A DNA stretch of 64,000 nt from Hirsutella rhossiliensis (lineage: Eukaryota; Ascomycota; Sordariomycetes; Hypocreales; Ophiocordycipitaceae): the NCBI RefSeq assembly GCF_020360975.1, contig NW_025408667.1, positions 11,222,001 through 11,286,000 of the forward strand. Reading direction: 5' to 3'. Position 1 is the first letter of the stretch, and each line of letters starts with the position of its first letter. The position numbers and the translations under genes were made by a program. Below the pieces are notes generated by a model. It saw only the letters and a program-made list of their open reading frames with translations. It was not told where the DNA came from and did no database searches. Shown in pieces: positions 41,958 to 54,200 of this stretch.

Positions 41958-44007
41958 TGGACACACTGCCCATTTCTCAGCTGCCTGATGCTGCGACAGA
42001 CCGTTGTCCGTAATATCGAGAATTGCCTCAGCCATCAGATCCTCTGTATACACCGAACGACGCCGTTTTGAAGCCATAAGGGGTAGGTGGCGGAGGGCGA
42101 ACAAGTGAGGAGAAGAAGGGATGCGGCAGAAGATTGGGGGTTGAAATTGCCATTTTGCGATGCTAGGGTGTCACGGACCATGAGGGCTGGGGTACCCGTC
42201 TGACCATCTAAAATGAATCTCTAGCTATTCTCATTTACTCTGAAGACAACCTCTTGTGAATTGCTTCTCAATTGAGCGAATGCTGTGTAAGTAAAGTTGG
42301 TCGATTTTGTATGGGGAGGTGGCTTTTTTGCTGAGCATAACGGGGGTGCGAGCAAAAGGGGGGTGTCAGATGGTATGGAAAACCAATGTTCCATACTCGA
42401 ATGCCGGGGCGATAGACAGTCTATTGCAAGGCATTTGGCCTCGCCGGCCGGAACGATACAAGTCGTGAAGCTGACGAACGGGAGACAAACTGTGACCACT
42501 GTAAATTGTACCGCAGCATATCCAGTCTCAGCTATAACCACGATATACTGCCGCAGCAGCAGCGACTGCACATACAAGCATTTAAATAGCTCCGATATTA
42601 CGAATTTAGTCTTCAGCCGACAAGAGTAGGTACAGTATGAATCAACTGACGATGGAACGCACCGCAAATACGCGAGGATCTGAGCGACGGAGACCACAAC
42701 TGATCTCAAATAGCCACCAACGTTTGAAACGGTGCATCCCGAATTTGCTGCCTTTGATTCAGGAATCAGCAGCACCTAAGAAAGATGTTGAAAGGGACGT
42801 AGCGGAGGAATGGGTGGCAGGGATGTCTCCTACGCATGGTTCGCAAGAGGTAAAAAAGGCGACGGTCGATACAGCAGCTCCCGACCGGCAAGAGAATCGG
42901 GGCTCCTAGGAGACCAAGTCGCGTAAAGACCACATACTTGCCCACCTGCGTGATCCGAACACAAACGGTGCAACGCGTTTCAGCCCGGCCAAGCAGCCTC
43001 CGGCGGTGACAACACGGTCGGCTTTAACGTTGAGATAAGCTGTCAGAAACATTACTACAAGGCAATCGCATTCAGTCAAATCTATCAATGTCACCATGAA
43101 GTACAATCCGTTTCGACCGTACTCTAATGCGAGGTCTAAGTGATTGCGGCTCTAGCCGAGAATGTCTCCACTGCTTGCAATAATAGCCTCCAACAATGCA
43201 AGTCCTTGCTGCGGAAAACAAGCGTCGGGGCAAGTGGCGGCGAAGGGACTGGTAGTGAACACCTATCTCCTTGCGTGACCTGTCCTTACCGATATGCCTT
43301 CTTATTTTATTTCCACATTTTGATGCAGTTGCATGACTATTTGTCAGCGACTCGGCTGACAGCACAGAAGAAGCATAAGGGATCAAATATGTGTATTTAG
43401 TGATGCATGTCACGGCCTAGCTACTGGGACAGAAGGTTCCCTTTATACTTGTACAGATACCCGGTCCGACCCTCTATTCGGGTGAATTGACAAGTTTCTG
43501 TACTTGACTCAAGTCCTTCAGGTGTCCCATAGCTAAGGAGGCGATGCCTTGGTCAGGGGGTAATTGCAGTCATGCCCTGACTCGGCTGACCCCTTATTTC
43601 GAGGTTGCATTACTCCCCTCAACACCTTGGGTTCACGAGTGGGTCAGACGTAGCGAGCAAGTACAGATGTACCTTACTCGGAAAAGCTTTTATCCGTCAC
43701 GCCCTTTGAGTGTGGAGAAGCCACGACTAGGTCACTTGTCCAATGAAATGCCGCGCGTAAAGAGCGTTACCTCAGTTTACTAACAAATTGGGCTACCATA
43801 GAAGTTGTGAAATGTTAAGATAGTACAGATGTAGCTCCGTAGCTTTGGATCTCGTGACCGGGGGTAGCTCCTGCCTAAGCAAAGGACACTTCGACTCCCT
43901 CCATTCAGTTTACCAGAGGCAGCCGAGCAAGACAATGGCATCCATGCCACTACGCTTTTTCCAGGCGCAATGGACGTCATTGTCCGCACAGTTCATACGA
44001 CTGTGCC
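41958..44007. other. No confident gene
   Basis: Longest ORFs are 42221-42775 (minus), 42297-42629 (plus), 42637-42909 (plus) and 43072-43413 (minus). None shows a family motif or intron-exon structure I can support. Confidence 0.4.
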
Positions 44008-45690
44008 GTGCGCCACTTTTCTTTCGTCAAGTCACTGTCCGCACGTTTGGCAAGGCTGTTCCTTGGCCTTCGAGCTCGCGAGTCAGCTGGACTTGACTCC
44101 CCGGACAGCCTGCCATCGACTCTGCCATCGACACCACCAAGCCAGGACAAGGAAAACGACCCCGCTGCCACAGACAGTCAGGTATCCAGCGCTCAGATCG
44201 AACAAGAAGCTTCAATCTTCTTCCCCCTCACAGAGGAGCAAGTTGAAGCCAAGAACGGTGCATTCATCCAACTAATCGACAAGGATGCCGTCTGCCATGT
44301 GGCCTCTAAGTACTGTGGAGGAGGAGCTTGCAGCATCATTGATGAGAATCAAGGCAGCTTTAACATCTGCTTCTTTGTTCGCTTCGAGCCCAACGAAAGA
44401 CGTGGGTTTTGAGGATTCCAATCGTGCCTATGGTTCGTGATGCATGGGGCAAGCTCTTGAGTAAGGTGGCTACGATGCGGTGAGCTATCTCATCACCTGT
44501 TCGATGGAATTCTGGTGACGAAATCACCCACGCAGATATATCGAAAGTAACACTTCGATTCGCATCCCTTGCGTCCACGCATACGGAGAAGACGACACGT
44601 TGGTGCAAGGTGCTTCAACACCATTTATGATTATGGAATTCATATCCGGGCGGCAACTTGATATTAATACTTGGATGCATACTACAAAACCATAAAAGAG
44701 GAATCTATATATTGATCTTATTAATGCTCTTAGGCAGCTACGCAATCTTGAGTTTTCTGCGGCAGGCTCGCTGATGCCGAATCCAATCGATGAAGCAAAT
44801 CCCATAATTAGCCCCTTCCTTTTAATAGCTAATAACGGAGTCACAGGAAGCTTCGCAACGCTGGCCATCCCAGGGATTTTCACATCCACGGCGCAATTTA
44901 CAGATTATCATTAAAACTTTCTATCAGAGACGATTCAGCAACCCATCCAGGAGCCCAGCCTCAACCAAGCAAAGATAGAACTATTCACATTAGACTATCA
45001 AAGGAGATACCCAAGTGCATCGACTTCAAAGAGCCCAGCCCTTCATTCATACTCGCCTACCCGGATCTCAGACATGGTAACATCCTCGTCGACGATGACT
45101 TTCACAGTCTCGCAGTCATTAACTAGGAGTTTTCCGGTACGATTCCGCTGCAATTATTCACGCCGCCACCTTAGATTATAGGACACGATCCCGATACCCT
45201 CCTTTCCTACACCGGTGTTCCCCGACGCGATATTTTTCCAGAATTCCGCACACTTCTTATGGAAATGAGGAACTCATCGGGCACTTGCACCCAGCTTTGT
45301 TAAGACTAGGGATTGGAAGATGAAGCCATGCAGCATCAATTCGTGCAAAAAGTGTCGCCCATTATGGAAATCTTTCGGCACCCCTCTAAACTCCTGAATA
45401 TATACCAGATGTCCATCTTTGAACACGTATACGGATCTAACACATACAGAGAGACGGTGGTTAACGACTTTCTCAAGAAAGATGAGAACCGGGTGCTTGC
45501 ACAACGAGCTAAGCTTCAAATACGAAACTCTCAACGCTACACCAAGTATCTTGTTAAACATGGACTGTTCGTCGAGGATCATCGGGCTCAGAAAATTCGT
45601 CAACTTAATGAAATGACGACAAAAACATTGGAGCAAGTCCGCCTAACGAGTCAAGCCCGCCGCACACAAGACCCCGACCTCTATTCCTAG
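44008..45690 (+). pseudogene. APH-family phosphotransferase-like pseudogene with transition-type lesions
   Basis: Collinear segments match the fungal phosphotransferase (aminoglycoside-kinase fold) pattern: FNICFFVRFEPNE near 44360, WVLRIPIVPMVRDAW near 44405 (one frame over), SIRIPCVHAYGED near 44560, STPFMIMEFISGRQLD near 44610, YPDLRHGNILVDDD near 45056, and SFEH-type helices to the stop at 45690. Catalytic positions are altered: the usual HxD reads YPD (CAC to TAC), the DWEFS-type motif reads N-stop-EF (GAT to AAT and TGG to TAG at 45124-45126), and another Trp is TAG at 45172-45174. There are also frameshifts. The substitutions are all transitions, as repeat-induced point mutation would give. 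It converges with the small gene at 45702. Confidence 0.65.
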
Positions 45691-45701
45691 TCGCCCGCTC
45701 T

Positions 45702-46027
45702 TCAAGATAGCACCGTCAACTCCCTCTCACGCTCCTGTAACTCGGCCAATTTCATCCACAGCCTTCCAATCTCCGCCTCCTTTTCGGCGAGATCCTGCTT
45801 CATATGCGCAATGTTTTTTCCATGGTGGCACTTTCTTCCTGTCGTCTGCGCTCCTTCGATTTCGAGACCTTTTGAGACATTAGTTGTATGTTGGCGCTTG
45901 ACACATTCTGGATAAGATTGAGCAAGATTTGGCGTTCTTCCTGCTCCATCGTGTATTTGCGCATTATGTCGCTTATCCGCCTCTGGATTTGCCTGAGCTC
46001 CTCAGTGGTGGGTCCCTGGCTAGCCAT
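45702..46027 (-). pseudogene. Small coiled-coil protein gene, one-base frameshift in an A run
   Basis: Starts MASQGPTTEELRQIQRRISD and continues as a heptad-rich helix (KYTMEQEERQILLNLIQNV, SKSKERRRQEESATMEK). In an A6 run near 45815 the frame shifts. With A7 the frame would continue NIAHMKQDLAEKEAEIGRLW to a TGA at 45702-45704, giving 108 residues. An alternative start is 24 bp upstream (46051). Its stop is 11 bp from the stop of the convergent phosphotransferase pseudogene. Family unknown. If the A run is a sequencing error, the gene is intact. Confidence 0.5.
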
Positions 46028-46268
46028 GATGGACCTGTTCAAATGCTTCAATGTAAGGGATAATCGCGGACGACGATGAGAAATGCTTGGGGCCGTTCGC
46101 TCTTTATTACTCCCTGCTGTGCGATCAAGGATACAAGGACATTACGTAAAGGGCGACCTTCCCCGCTGACAAGCTCGTAGCCGAGCTGTCAGATTGTCGG
46201 TCTCCGTCTCGTTCACGTCTCGTCTGAATGAGAAAGGTGGGATTAGTAGTCGGTGAAGCCGTTCCTGC

Positions 46269-46790
46269 CTGTATGCGGCTTGATTGATTGATTGATGTAT
46301 TTTCCGTCCAACGGCCGCGATGCTGCTCGGGTCCCCTAGGGGCACAGGACGTGCTATGCTACGTTATCGATACAGGTTGTGGTGGCTTCCCCGGAGATAA
46401 TCCCGTCGTGTCTCCCTATTCTCCAGTCGCGAAATGTAATCAAGCACTATCCAGCATTTTATCGGCTCTGAGGCGCTCCGTGTCAAGCCTAGTGACCGTC
46501 AGCCGGATGTCCCGGCGCGGCATGGAGTCTGCCATTCTCTAGGTCTCTATAAGACCGTCGTCGGAGACTGCAAAAGGGGCTTCAATTAACCCGGGGTAAC
46601 CCTTACGCTACACCCTTCACCTAGACGGGTCCGGTGAGAGGTTCATGACAAAAGAAAGGTCTGGTGAGAAGTTCATGACAAAATAAAGAGAAGAAAGAGG
46701 GGGTTCCCTCGTCTAGTGGCAAGGATAGAGCTGTTCAAAGAACGAGGTCACCTTCGCTAGCTTAACGACTCATGGCCGAACTAATTCCTA
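46269..46790 (-). repeat. Truncated LINE 3' end, related to 32777-38742
   Basis: Starts with (TTGA)4 then tgtattttccgtccaacggc. The body aligns with 32777-33230 (ggggcacaggacgtgct, aagaacgag.t..ccttcgc). The tail unit differs (TTGA against TTA) and the body has diverged, so this is another, older subfamily. No target duplication identified. Confidence 0.65.
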
Positions 46791-49331
46791 AGTTCACGCT
46801 CTCACATTGAAGCGTGCCGTCACAGAGTCCTGGCTCTTAATTGTGTGGCATAGTGTTCCTTAGGTGTGTTGCAGAGACCATCTACTGCGCATGGTCGATC
46901 TTCACTACTCTGGTTTCTTGAGGCTCTGCCTGCGCGGATAATGAAGGTGATATCGTCATGGTTTCCTGGCCCGGTTAGGCAGCCTTGGCCCAGTAAGGTC
47001 GCTTGTTGAGCAACAGCGTATTCCAGACTACACAGAAAAATAGCGAAGGGAACTTGAACGACTTTGCGAGCAAAAAGAAAGATGCCAAAGAGCTGCTCAC
47101 ACCAAGGCTACGGATGTCACCCTCTAGCGGTACCTAGTTTTTTTCGGACGAGCAGTGGGGTTTGCCGAAGTTTCCTAAGGTATATGAGCATAGGCATTAT
47201 ACCAAAGCCAGTTGCGAACGAGAGGACGCAATCGATACCCATACGGGCACATTTCCATCAGGGCCACTAAAAACGACCCTTGATAAGAGATCCAATGCTA
47301 ATTCCATCTCCGCTCAACGATGCAATTTTGTTACAAAGCGTCCCTGGGGTTCTGTAATGAGATTTTAGTTTGCGGACTCCTTGACCCACGAAGTGACAAT
47401 AAATGGGTGGCTCGAGAGGAGAGATAGTGAAGGTGGTGACTGGCCACGATAACGTGATCGTTGCGAGGATGACTCCGTGGCTAAGATGGACCACCATGCG
47501 CGGCCACGGATAGCCCCATTGTCTATTGCGATAGAGTGTTAAACCCATATGGGTTATTGCCAAACACGATGGATACTAGCTAATACGAACAACGGATTCT
47601 ACTTATACTCTTCGATAGAGCGGGGGTGTTTGACCGCGGCGAACATAACGCTGATAATGAGTGTCTAATGGACGATGGATATGGAGAAATGGTTAGTAGA
47701 CCCACTTCCTTACAAATGGGAAGAATGATAAGGGAGAGCACGAGGGACTGCCCCCCCTTCGTAATGTAAGCAATAACTTCCGAGCAGTACAGGATTTGGT
47801 CGGGGATAAGCACCGTAACAGCATATACCCTCGTAGCGCTATTCGCGGCCAGCATACCGTATACGGCTAGGATCAATCGGATCCCCCCGCTGCCATCGCA
47901 GCATAGGATCTCCTTGTTGTGTTTGAGGACATCCATTGCTCGATGATTGTTCGCGTACCTTGGGCCTGCTGTTCCTGCCCCGAAATTCGTGACTCTAGGA
48001 TCTCCAGGGTTTGTTTCTGCCACTACGACGCCATCTGGTAGGTGACGTTTGGGGTCAATTCGCGGCTTTAGGATTTTCGTACGGCATGCCCTTTTGCGGC
48101 TGCGATATGGTAACGCCCGTCTGGCGTATCATCCTTGGTCGGAATGCACTACAGCCTTTGTGTACAAGATGCAGAGGAGTGGGCTTGCATTCAAACATAC
48201 ATACAGTTGCCACGGTGCACCCACCCATCTCCTGCTGTCCAGTACATTGATGAGGGTGGAATTATTGTAGCGTCTTATGCGCCAACTTGCGGCGTATTGG
48301 TGGCCATACGCGGTATCGCCAAAGAGTGACAAATGGGCCTTATTGCAACGCACCCACTATTATATTACTGTACATTTTCCAGTGGCAGGCGGATATTTGA
48401 AGGGCAGAAAAGATCAGCAGGTTAAAGCCTATCCACAGGTGGGTTTTTGGGCAAGTCATGGTAGCAGAGGGAACTGCTGCCTGACATGGCCCACACCCAG
48501 GTCAGGCCCTGTGAAAGTCAGGAAATACCACTGCGCCATGCAAAATAGGGGCACTCTCATTGGGGGCTAGTTTATTGAGTGTTATAGGTCTCTTTCCAGA
48601 GGACAAAAACGCTAGCAAAGCTGTGTTGCTCCATTGGATCGCATCGTGGAATTTAGCAGGTGTGTCGGCGGTGCTCTATGTATGCATATACTGAAGTTAT
48701 AGATATTTTCTTCAATGTGAAATTTGAGCCACTTGAAATTGACTTGAAAAAGGACAATAAAGAATATGGACTTGTACAGGGGCCTTGTAATGTATTGTAT
48801 CGTATACCCCTACGAGTCTTTAGAGCCGGATTGACTTGATCACCTCCCTGCACAGGACAGTACAATACTGTATACGTACAGTCCAGCTTTTAGAGGCATT
48901 GAAGGCTGGGCCATTTGAGTACGGTAGCTACGTCGGTATCAATAAGATGGGCAAGTTTGACGATTTTACGATTATTTAGGTAGCGTTCTTAATTTGGTAC
49001 TGCACAGTATGATAAATACAGTATGCTCTTAAAATGAGAAGCCATTTGCCTACAAGGTGCCGGAGTCTCCCGCATTCTCGAGAATCCAGTTTCTTTTGAT
49101 CGTGGACTCTTTTATTTACAAGTTTTCTCTTAATACAGTAAGCCATTTCTAGCTTGTCTGAGTATAGAGTCTGAGTATAGAAGAATAATAGGACAGGATA
49201 CAGAGTCGATTATGGCCATACTCTACGGTCCTAGGATTTCTGCATATGCCACCGTATAAGCAAGTCTCTTGAGCATAAAAGCGTGTGACAACCCCTCAAT
49301 TTTTACCAAATTCAGCATTCATCGCCAAAAC
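46791..49331. other. No gene recognised, A-T-rich in the right half
   Basis: ORFs such as 47580-48023 (minus) have no recognisable domain. 48600-49260 is A-T-rich with no long ORF. Confidence 0.4.
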
Positions 49332-49880
49332 ATGTTTTTCGTAGCGATTCTCGGTTTGGCGGCAACTGCAAGCGCGTGTGTCCCTGACCAACAGGCCTTC
49401 TGGTCAGTCAAATCCGGAGACGTAGCCGCAAAGGCAGCTCACTACTTGGGCGTCGAAACAAACGTGCTGCAAAAATTTAATCCCAAGAAAAATATTAATT
49501 TGATTTACCCTTCCGACGTCCTCAATGTTCCGTACACTGCCACCTTAAGACCGTCAGCGACCTGGAGTTACTTCACGGAGACATCTGGCACTTCTACAGT
49601 TTGCCGGGCATGGCTAGGGCTGCCAACGCCGACGACCACATTGTCTCAAAGCCACTCTAGGCTCACGACTTCACAAACCCCCAAGGAATCACATTCATCT
49701 ACGAGTCCTAGGGACGTGTCAACGAAAAACCAGAAAACTTCTACTGCATCTAATGCTAGCGGTCTTTCGAAGACTTCTGTAAATTCAGGGGCGAAAGCAG
49801 CTTCGACATCTCCTGAGGAAAGTTCAACTACTTCGTCTTCTATAATGGCGGGGGTCGTGACATCTGATTGCAAGAATTGA
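49332..49880 (+). CDS. Secreted LysM protein with Ser/Thr-rich tail
   Basis: ATG at 49332 opens MFFVAILGLAATASA, a signal peptide with likely cleavage after ASA. One LysM domain follows: FWSVKSGDVAAKAAHYLGVE, LQKFNPKKNINLIYPSDVLN, about residues 23-70. The rest is Ser/Thr-rich and probably heavily O-glycosylated. 182 residues. LysM domains bind chitin or related glucans; secreted single-LysM proteins can mask chitin from host receptors, or the LysM can be the first domain of a longer chitinase. No second domain or splice continuation was found within 300 bp, so it is either a short LysM protein or a truncated gene. The upstream in-frame TTG is not a likely start. Confidence 0.7.
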   Translation: MFFVAILGLAATASACVPDQQAFWSVKSGDVAAKAAHYLGVETNVLQKFNPKKNINLIYPSDVLNVPYTATLRPSATWSYFTETSGTSTVCRAWLGLPTPTTTLSQSHSRLTTSQTPKESHSSTSPRDVSTKNQKTSTASNASGLSKTSVNSGAKAASTSPEESSTTSSSIMAGVVTSDCKN

Positions 49881-50199
49881 ATCCAGACTTAAAAATGTTT
49901 TTAGCGACCGGCTTGATCTTTGGAAGAGGCCGATGAGTGGGCATCGGAAGAGGCTAAAGAGCTCATAGTGAGTGTATGGATTTGGTCAGATACCGTATAT
50001 ATCGAAGATTAGGATAGTAAATGCCGGTGATTGAAATCTTGGCTTTGAACCGATTGTCGCCATGCGGTACGGCCTGATCATACGATGATTGCAGAAACTC
50101 GTCTACTAGAGTATTGCCAGACATATCGCTCGGTCCTCTTACATAATATCCATGCTGTTGGTAGGCTTCTCTGCATGCAAAGATGGGGTGAACCGGTGT
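49881..50199. other. No gene recognised
   Basis: Short 3' flank of the LysM gene without motifs. Confidence 0.4.
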
Positions 50200-50330
50200 T
50201 GTTGTATTCGTCTTGTCTAGCTATCTAAGGAGGGAGAGGCCACCTTGGCTAAGGGGGCCTCAGGGGCTTCAGCAGTACGCGTGATCAAATGATCACGTGC
50301 ATACCTGAGCTGATCCCTGATAGATACATT
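50200..50330. repeat. Diverged solo LTR of the copia family at the right window edge
   Basis: Begins tgttgtattcgtcttg and ends near gatagatacatt, matching 62857-62995 at both ends but diverged in the middle. No internal region adjoins it. Confidence 0.55.
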
Positions 50331-50679
50331 GGGTAGTCAGAATTCCCACACATGCGGTATTTAGCAGAAAAATCAAGTACAGACAGAAATATGCCCGCCG
50401 TCTCTACTTATGTTCTATTTATTTCTCCCTGATGTAATTCTAAATTGTTGTATATTAGCACTGGTTTGTCCGGCTATCCCTCTGCGGGCGACTAGGCTAC
50501 ACGGCGGTCGGGTTCCAGCCCACGGCGCCGGCCACGATACCTATGGGTCAGCGGCCATTTTAGCGTGCTTACTGTTGGTCTCGCAAGAAATGAAAGTAGA
50601 GGGTAAGAGTCAAAACATGTTCATTGTCGTCTGTCCAAATGAATGTGAGAAGTCCTGTCTTCTTATAGTTACATTGCTG

Positions 50680-50722
50680 CCTTGCGGTGGCGATATCGCC
50701 ACCTAGGCTGCTTAGATGACGT
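50680..50722 (+). repeat. SINE candidate copy 2, left part (split by copia C)
   Basis: ttgcggtggcgatatcgccacctaggctgcttagatgacgt continues after the copia as tgtcatctagaaggttcga (from 56600). Joined, it parallels the inverse of 41612-41690, but its B box is degraded (GGTTCGATGAC). Confidence 0.5.
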
Positions 50723-51134
50723 TCTCGCGAAGGAGAGAGCAAAAGTGGGCATAAAAGTGGATAAAGGGACTTTTCGAAGGTCGAGTATCATACGATCAGA
50801 TGGTATGTGAAATGCATTCTATCAGGAAGAGGGCACTTCTTGCCACTTACTGAAGGCCACGTAAGTCATCTACGTCAGCAACATCAGCTCCATCTCCCCG
50901 ATCGAATAGCTCTTCTAGCTATGAAATCGATAGTTCAGTCTCGAGGTCCCCGAGCCAGTAATAGTTATGCCGGACTCCTCAAAGGGTCCCCGTTCGAATA
51001 GGAGATCCTCCGGACCCCTCAGTGGTCTAGGAAGAAGAAACAACAGTCTGCAGACTTCCCTTCTTACCTGGTTTCAAGCTGTATTACCTAGAGAGACCTA
51101 GAGACCTCAACTCGTTCGGACCTTCTTCTCGACA
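50723..51134 (-). repeat. 3' LTR of copia C
   Basis: 412 bp; matches 56183-56594 by eye. Confidence 0.92.
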
Positions 51135-51299
51135 CACCCTTAGCTATGAGCCGTCCCAACGGGTCAAAGCTACAGCCAAAGGTTATAGGTCCTCAACGAG
51201 GTTACCGTGTAGTCGTGGCCGGGAGACCTCCCTAATATTCCTATGCGGTCAAGGGCCTCTCTCCTAACCGTCTTACTAGAATCCGGTCTCGTAGGTCTT

Positions 51300-54200
51300 C
51301 CATCCGGGTCAAGCTGAAGCCGGGTTTTTAAGTCAACTATTCCAATCATCTCTTGGAATTTCTGTAGTTTCTGACGAGGAGTGCCTTGGTTAGGCCGTCT
51401 GCTTTCATCTGTGCCGTAGGAACCCAACGGACTTGAATTCTTCCTTCTTGAGTCTCTTGGCGTAACCAATGCCGGTGGATATCAACATGCCGTAGTCTCG
51501 TTGATAGCTTCGCGTTAGTCTCTGCAAGCAGTCGTATCGTTTGACTATTATCACATTCTAGCTGTAGCGGGTCCGGAATCTGAAGGTATAAGGACCGTAG
51601 CATCCGGCTAAGGAATATAGCTTCTTTTGCTTCTGAAATAGCTAGCAATTCAGCCTCGGTGCTAGAAGTAGTGACTGTTGCTTGTTTCGAAGCTCTCCAC
51701 GCAATAGATCCGCCAAACAGGGTCATGATATACCCCTGAGAGCTCTTTCTGTCGAGGGAATTATCGGCAAAGGATGAATCACTAGAGCAAAGGAATATAT
51801 CGGCTCTCTTATCGATTGATCCTCCTAGGCGAATTCCAAAGGAACGGGTATTATAGAGGTAAAGAATAACCCGGTCTGCTGCCTTCTGGTGTGTTTCGTC
51901 GGGGTTCTGGTTGTGTCTAGCTAGCCGAGAGACCGCAAAGGCGATATCTGGTCTCGTTGAAATAGCAGCAAAGAGGATAGATCCTACCTTCTGTAGGTAC
52001 CTATGAATTTCCTGTTCGCTTGCTTGGCTAATAGAAGGAGTAGCTCTTCTGTTGTCATTGGTGTGTCTGGAAGCTTTGAGGAAAGTCGGTCCGGTCCTAA
52101 TAGCTTGTGGGCTATTTTCTCGATATAGGCATCTTGCGTTAGCCAAATCGTCTTCTTAGTCCGGTCCCGAAGGATGTGTATGCCTAGGAACCAGCGGGGC
52201 TCCCAAGCAATGTCATTTTATATCGTTCTTGCAGTCCTCGCATAGCCTCCATAGCTATTCCTTGATCTTCTTTCTTATAGGCCCAGACAATATCGTCAAC
52301 GTAGAAGAAGACAATGACTGCCCCTTCTTCATCACACAAGGTTCTTGTGGGACCTTTTCGAATCCTAATTCCTCTAGGGATCGGGTAAGGTGCTGTTGCC
52401 AAAGCAAAGGGGATCGTCGTAGACCGTATAGGGCTTTCCGGAGCAAAAGAATTCTGCCTGGTTTGCTAAATCCGGGAGGCATCCTCATAAAGACTACCTC
52501 TTCCTCGAGTGGACAGTTAACGAAGGCGTTTACTGCATCCATTTGATCAAGTTCGAGGTCGAAATCTGCTGCAATAGCCATGAGTGCCCGGAAAGACATC
52601 CCTGCTAGGGTCGTTGCTCGAGTCGGTAGATCCCCCCTTTCCTGCTGGTTGCCGCAGACCACAAGTCGAGCTTTGCACTTCTGAAGGTACCCATGCTTGT
52701 CAGTCTTATAGATAAAGACCCATTTGCAGTATAGAACTTGTTTGCCAGCAGCCCTTTCCACGGAACTTCGATAAAGGACCCCATCTCTTCGTGCGAGGCT
52801 AGATGGTCCTTTTGGGCTTTAACGAATTCCTCTTTAAAAGGGTGCTTTTCTAGCTGCTTGGTGTTTTCTGGTGGGTCTGGTAGGTCCTTCTTGTGTACCT
52901 TGGTCCTTGGTTTTGGCTTGAATAGTCGTCCAGCAGTAAAGGCTCCGTGTACCCCGTCCTTTATAGGAGTAGGATAAAAGTCATTAAATCGGTCTAAGAT
53001 AGGCAGTGGATCGATCTCCGGTTCTACCCCTGTCTGATCAAGTGGTTCCTGGGTAGAAGTCGTAGAATGAGATCTGTTTGACTCGTTGGCTGATAAAAAG
53101 GAAGCTTTCCAGGGATCACCAAACCGCCCCACCCCCTCAGGAGTAGCAACCGGAAGAGAGACCAAGAAGCCTGCCTCAAGATCTTCTTCTGTCAGTGGAG
53201 GTGTTATAAGAGAAGCTTCTTCAAGCTCCCTAGCCCTCTTATATTCTTCTTCTTCTTCGGTAGGGTCGGTCTGTCCCTCTTCTTCTTCCTCGTCCGAGTC
53301 TTCGTCGAACACGCTCTCAAGCTCCGATTCTTCGTCAAGGATTTCCTGGTTGATTTTCTGGTCCTCTGGTATCTCAACGCGTTGAATAAGGTCATTGATG
53401 CTAGGAAGCAGCTGCGGCTGCTCGAATTTCCCATCAAAATAGGTAAATTCGTCAAAATAACATCCCTTGTCGAAATAACCTTTCTTCGTTGCGGAATCCA
53501 GATCCGGAAGATATTCGTCGAATTATATCCAACCAGGTATCCTATATGTGACCGTGGATCAAGCTTCTGCCTCTTCTTCTTGCCTAGCTGTGCGTCAGAA
53601 GTCATAGCGTAGGCCCTACAGCCGTAGGCCTTGAGCTGGGCATGCTGTTGAGGTTGATCCTTCTTCGTAAAGAGCTCAAGGGTGTTTTCCAGTCTTCCGA
53701 CGAATTCGAAATCGAGTTCGTGGTCCTAGGGGCTCGAGGGGTCCGATTCCGTAGATAACAAGATGCTTCCACGGTTTCTTTCCATAGGTCGTGAGGAAGG
53801 CCTGCTGCGATCCTCATCTTGCGAGCCCTTTCAATAACAATTCCACCGGACCGTTCTGCCCCTCCGTTCTGGGCTTGTGTATTCGAGGCTGATTTTTCTG
53901 CTGAAATTCCCTTCTTTCGTAGCCACTTCTTAATCTTATTAGTGAATAGCTCTCCGTCAGACCGTACAATTTTCACCGTGTAGTCAAAACGAAGCTTCAT
54001 CCAGCTAACGAAATCTCGAAGTGCGGCTAGGTGGTGCTTTGAATGATAGGTCTTAAGGAAGTAGGGGAAAACCATGCCCGAATATGCGTCTGTGATGAAC
54101 ATCACACGGACATAGCCCTCGAAATCAGGGGTAAGCTCGGTCCAGTCGATCCAAATCTCTTGGCAGGGCTCTTGACGTTCGTCTCGAATAGGGTTCTTCG

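Noticed and set aside
42221..42775. Minus-strand ORF of 184 codons
   Set aside because: Hydrophobic and Cys-containing but no topology or family pattern; overlapping plus-strand ORFs are equally open.
47580..48023. Minus-strand ORF of 147 codons
   Set aside because: No domain recognised and no intron or promoter context; could not support a gene.
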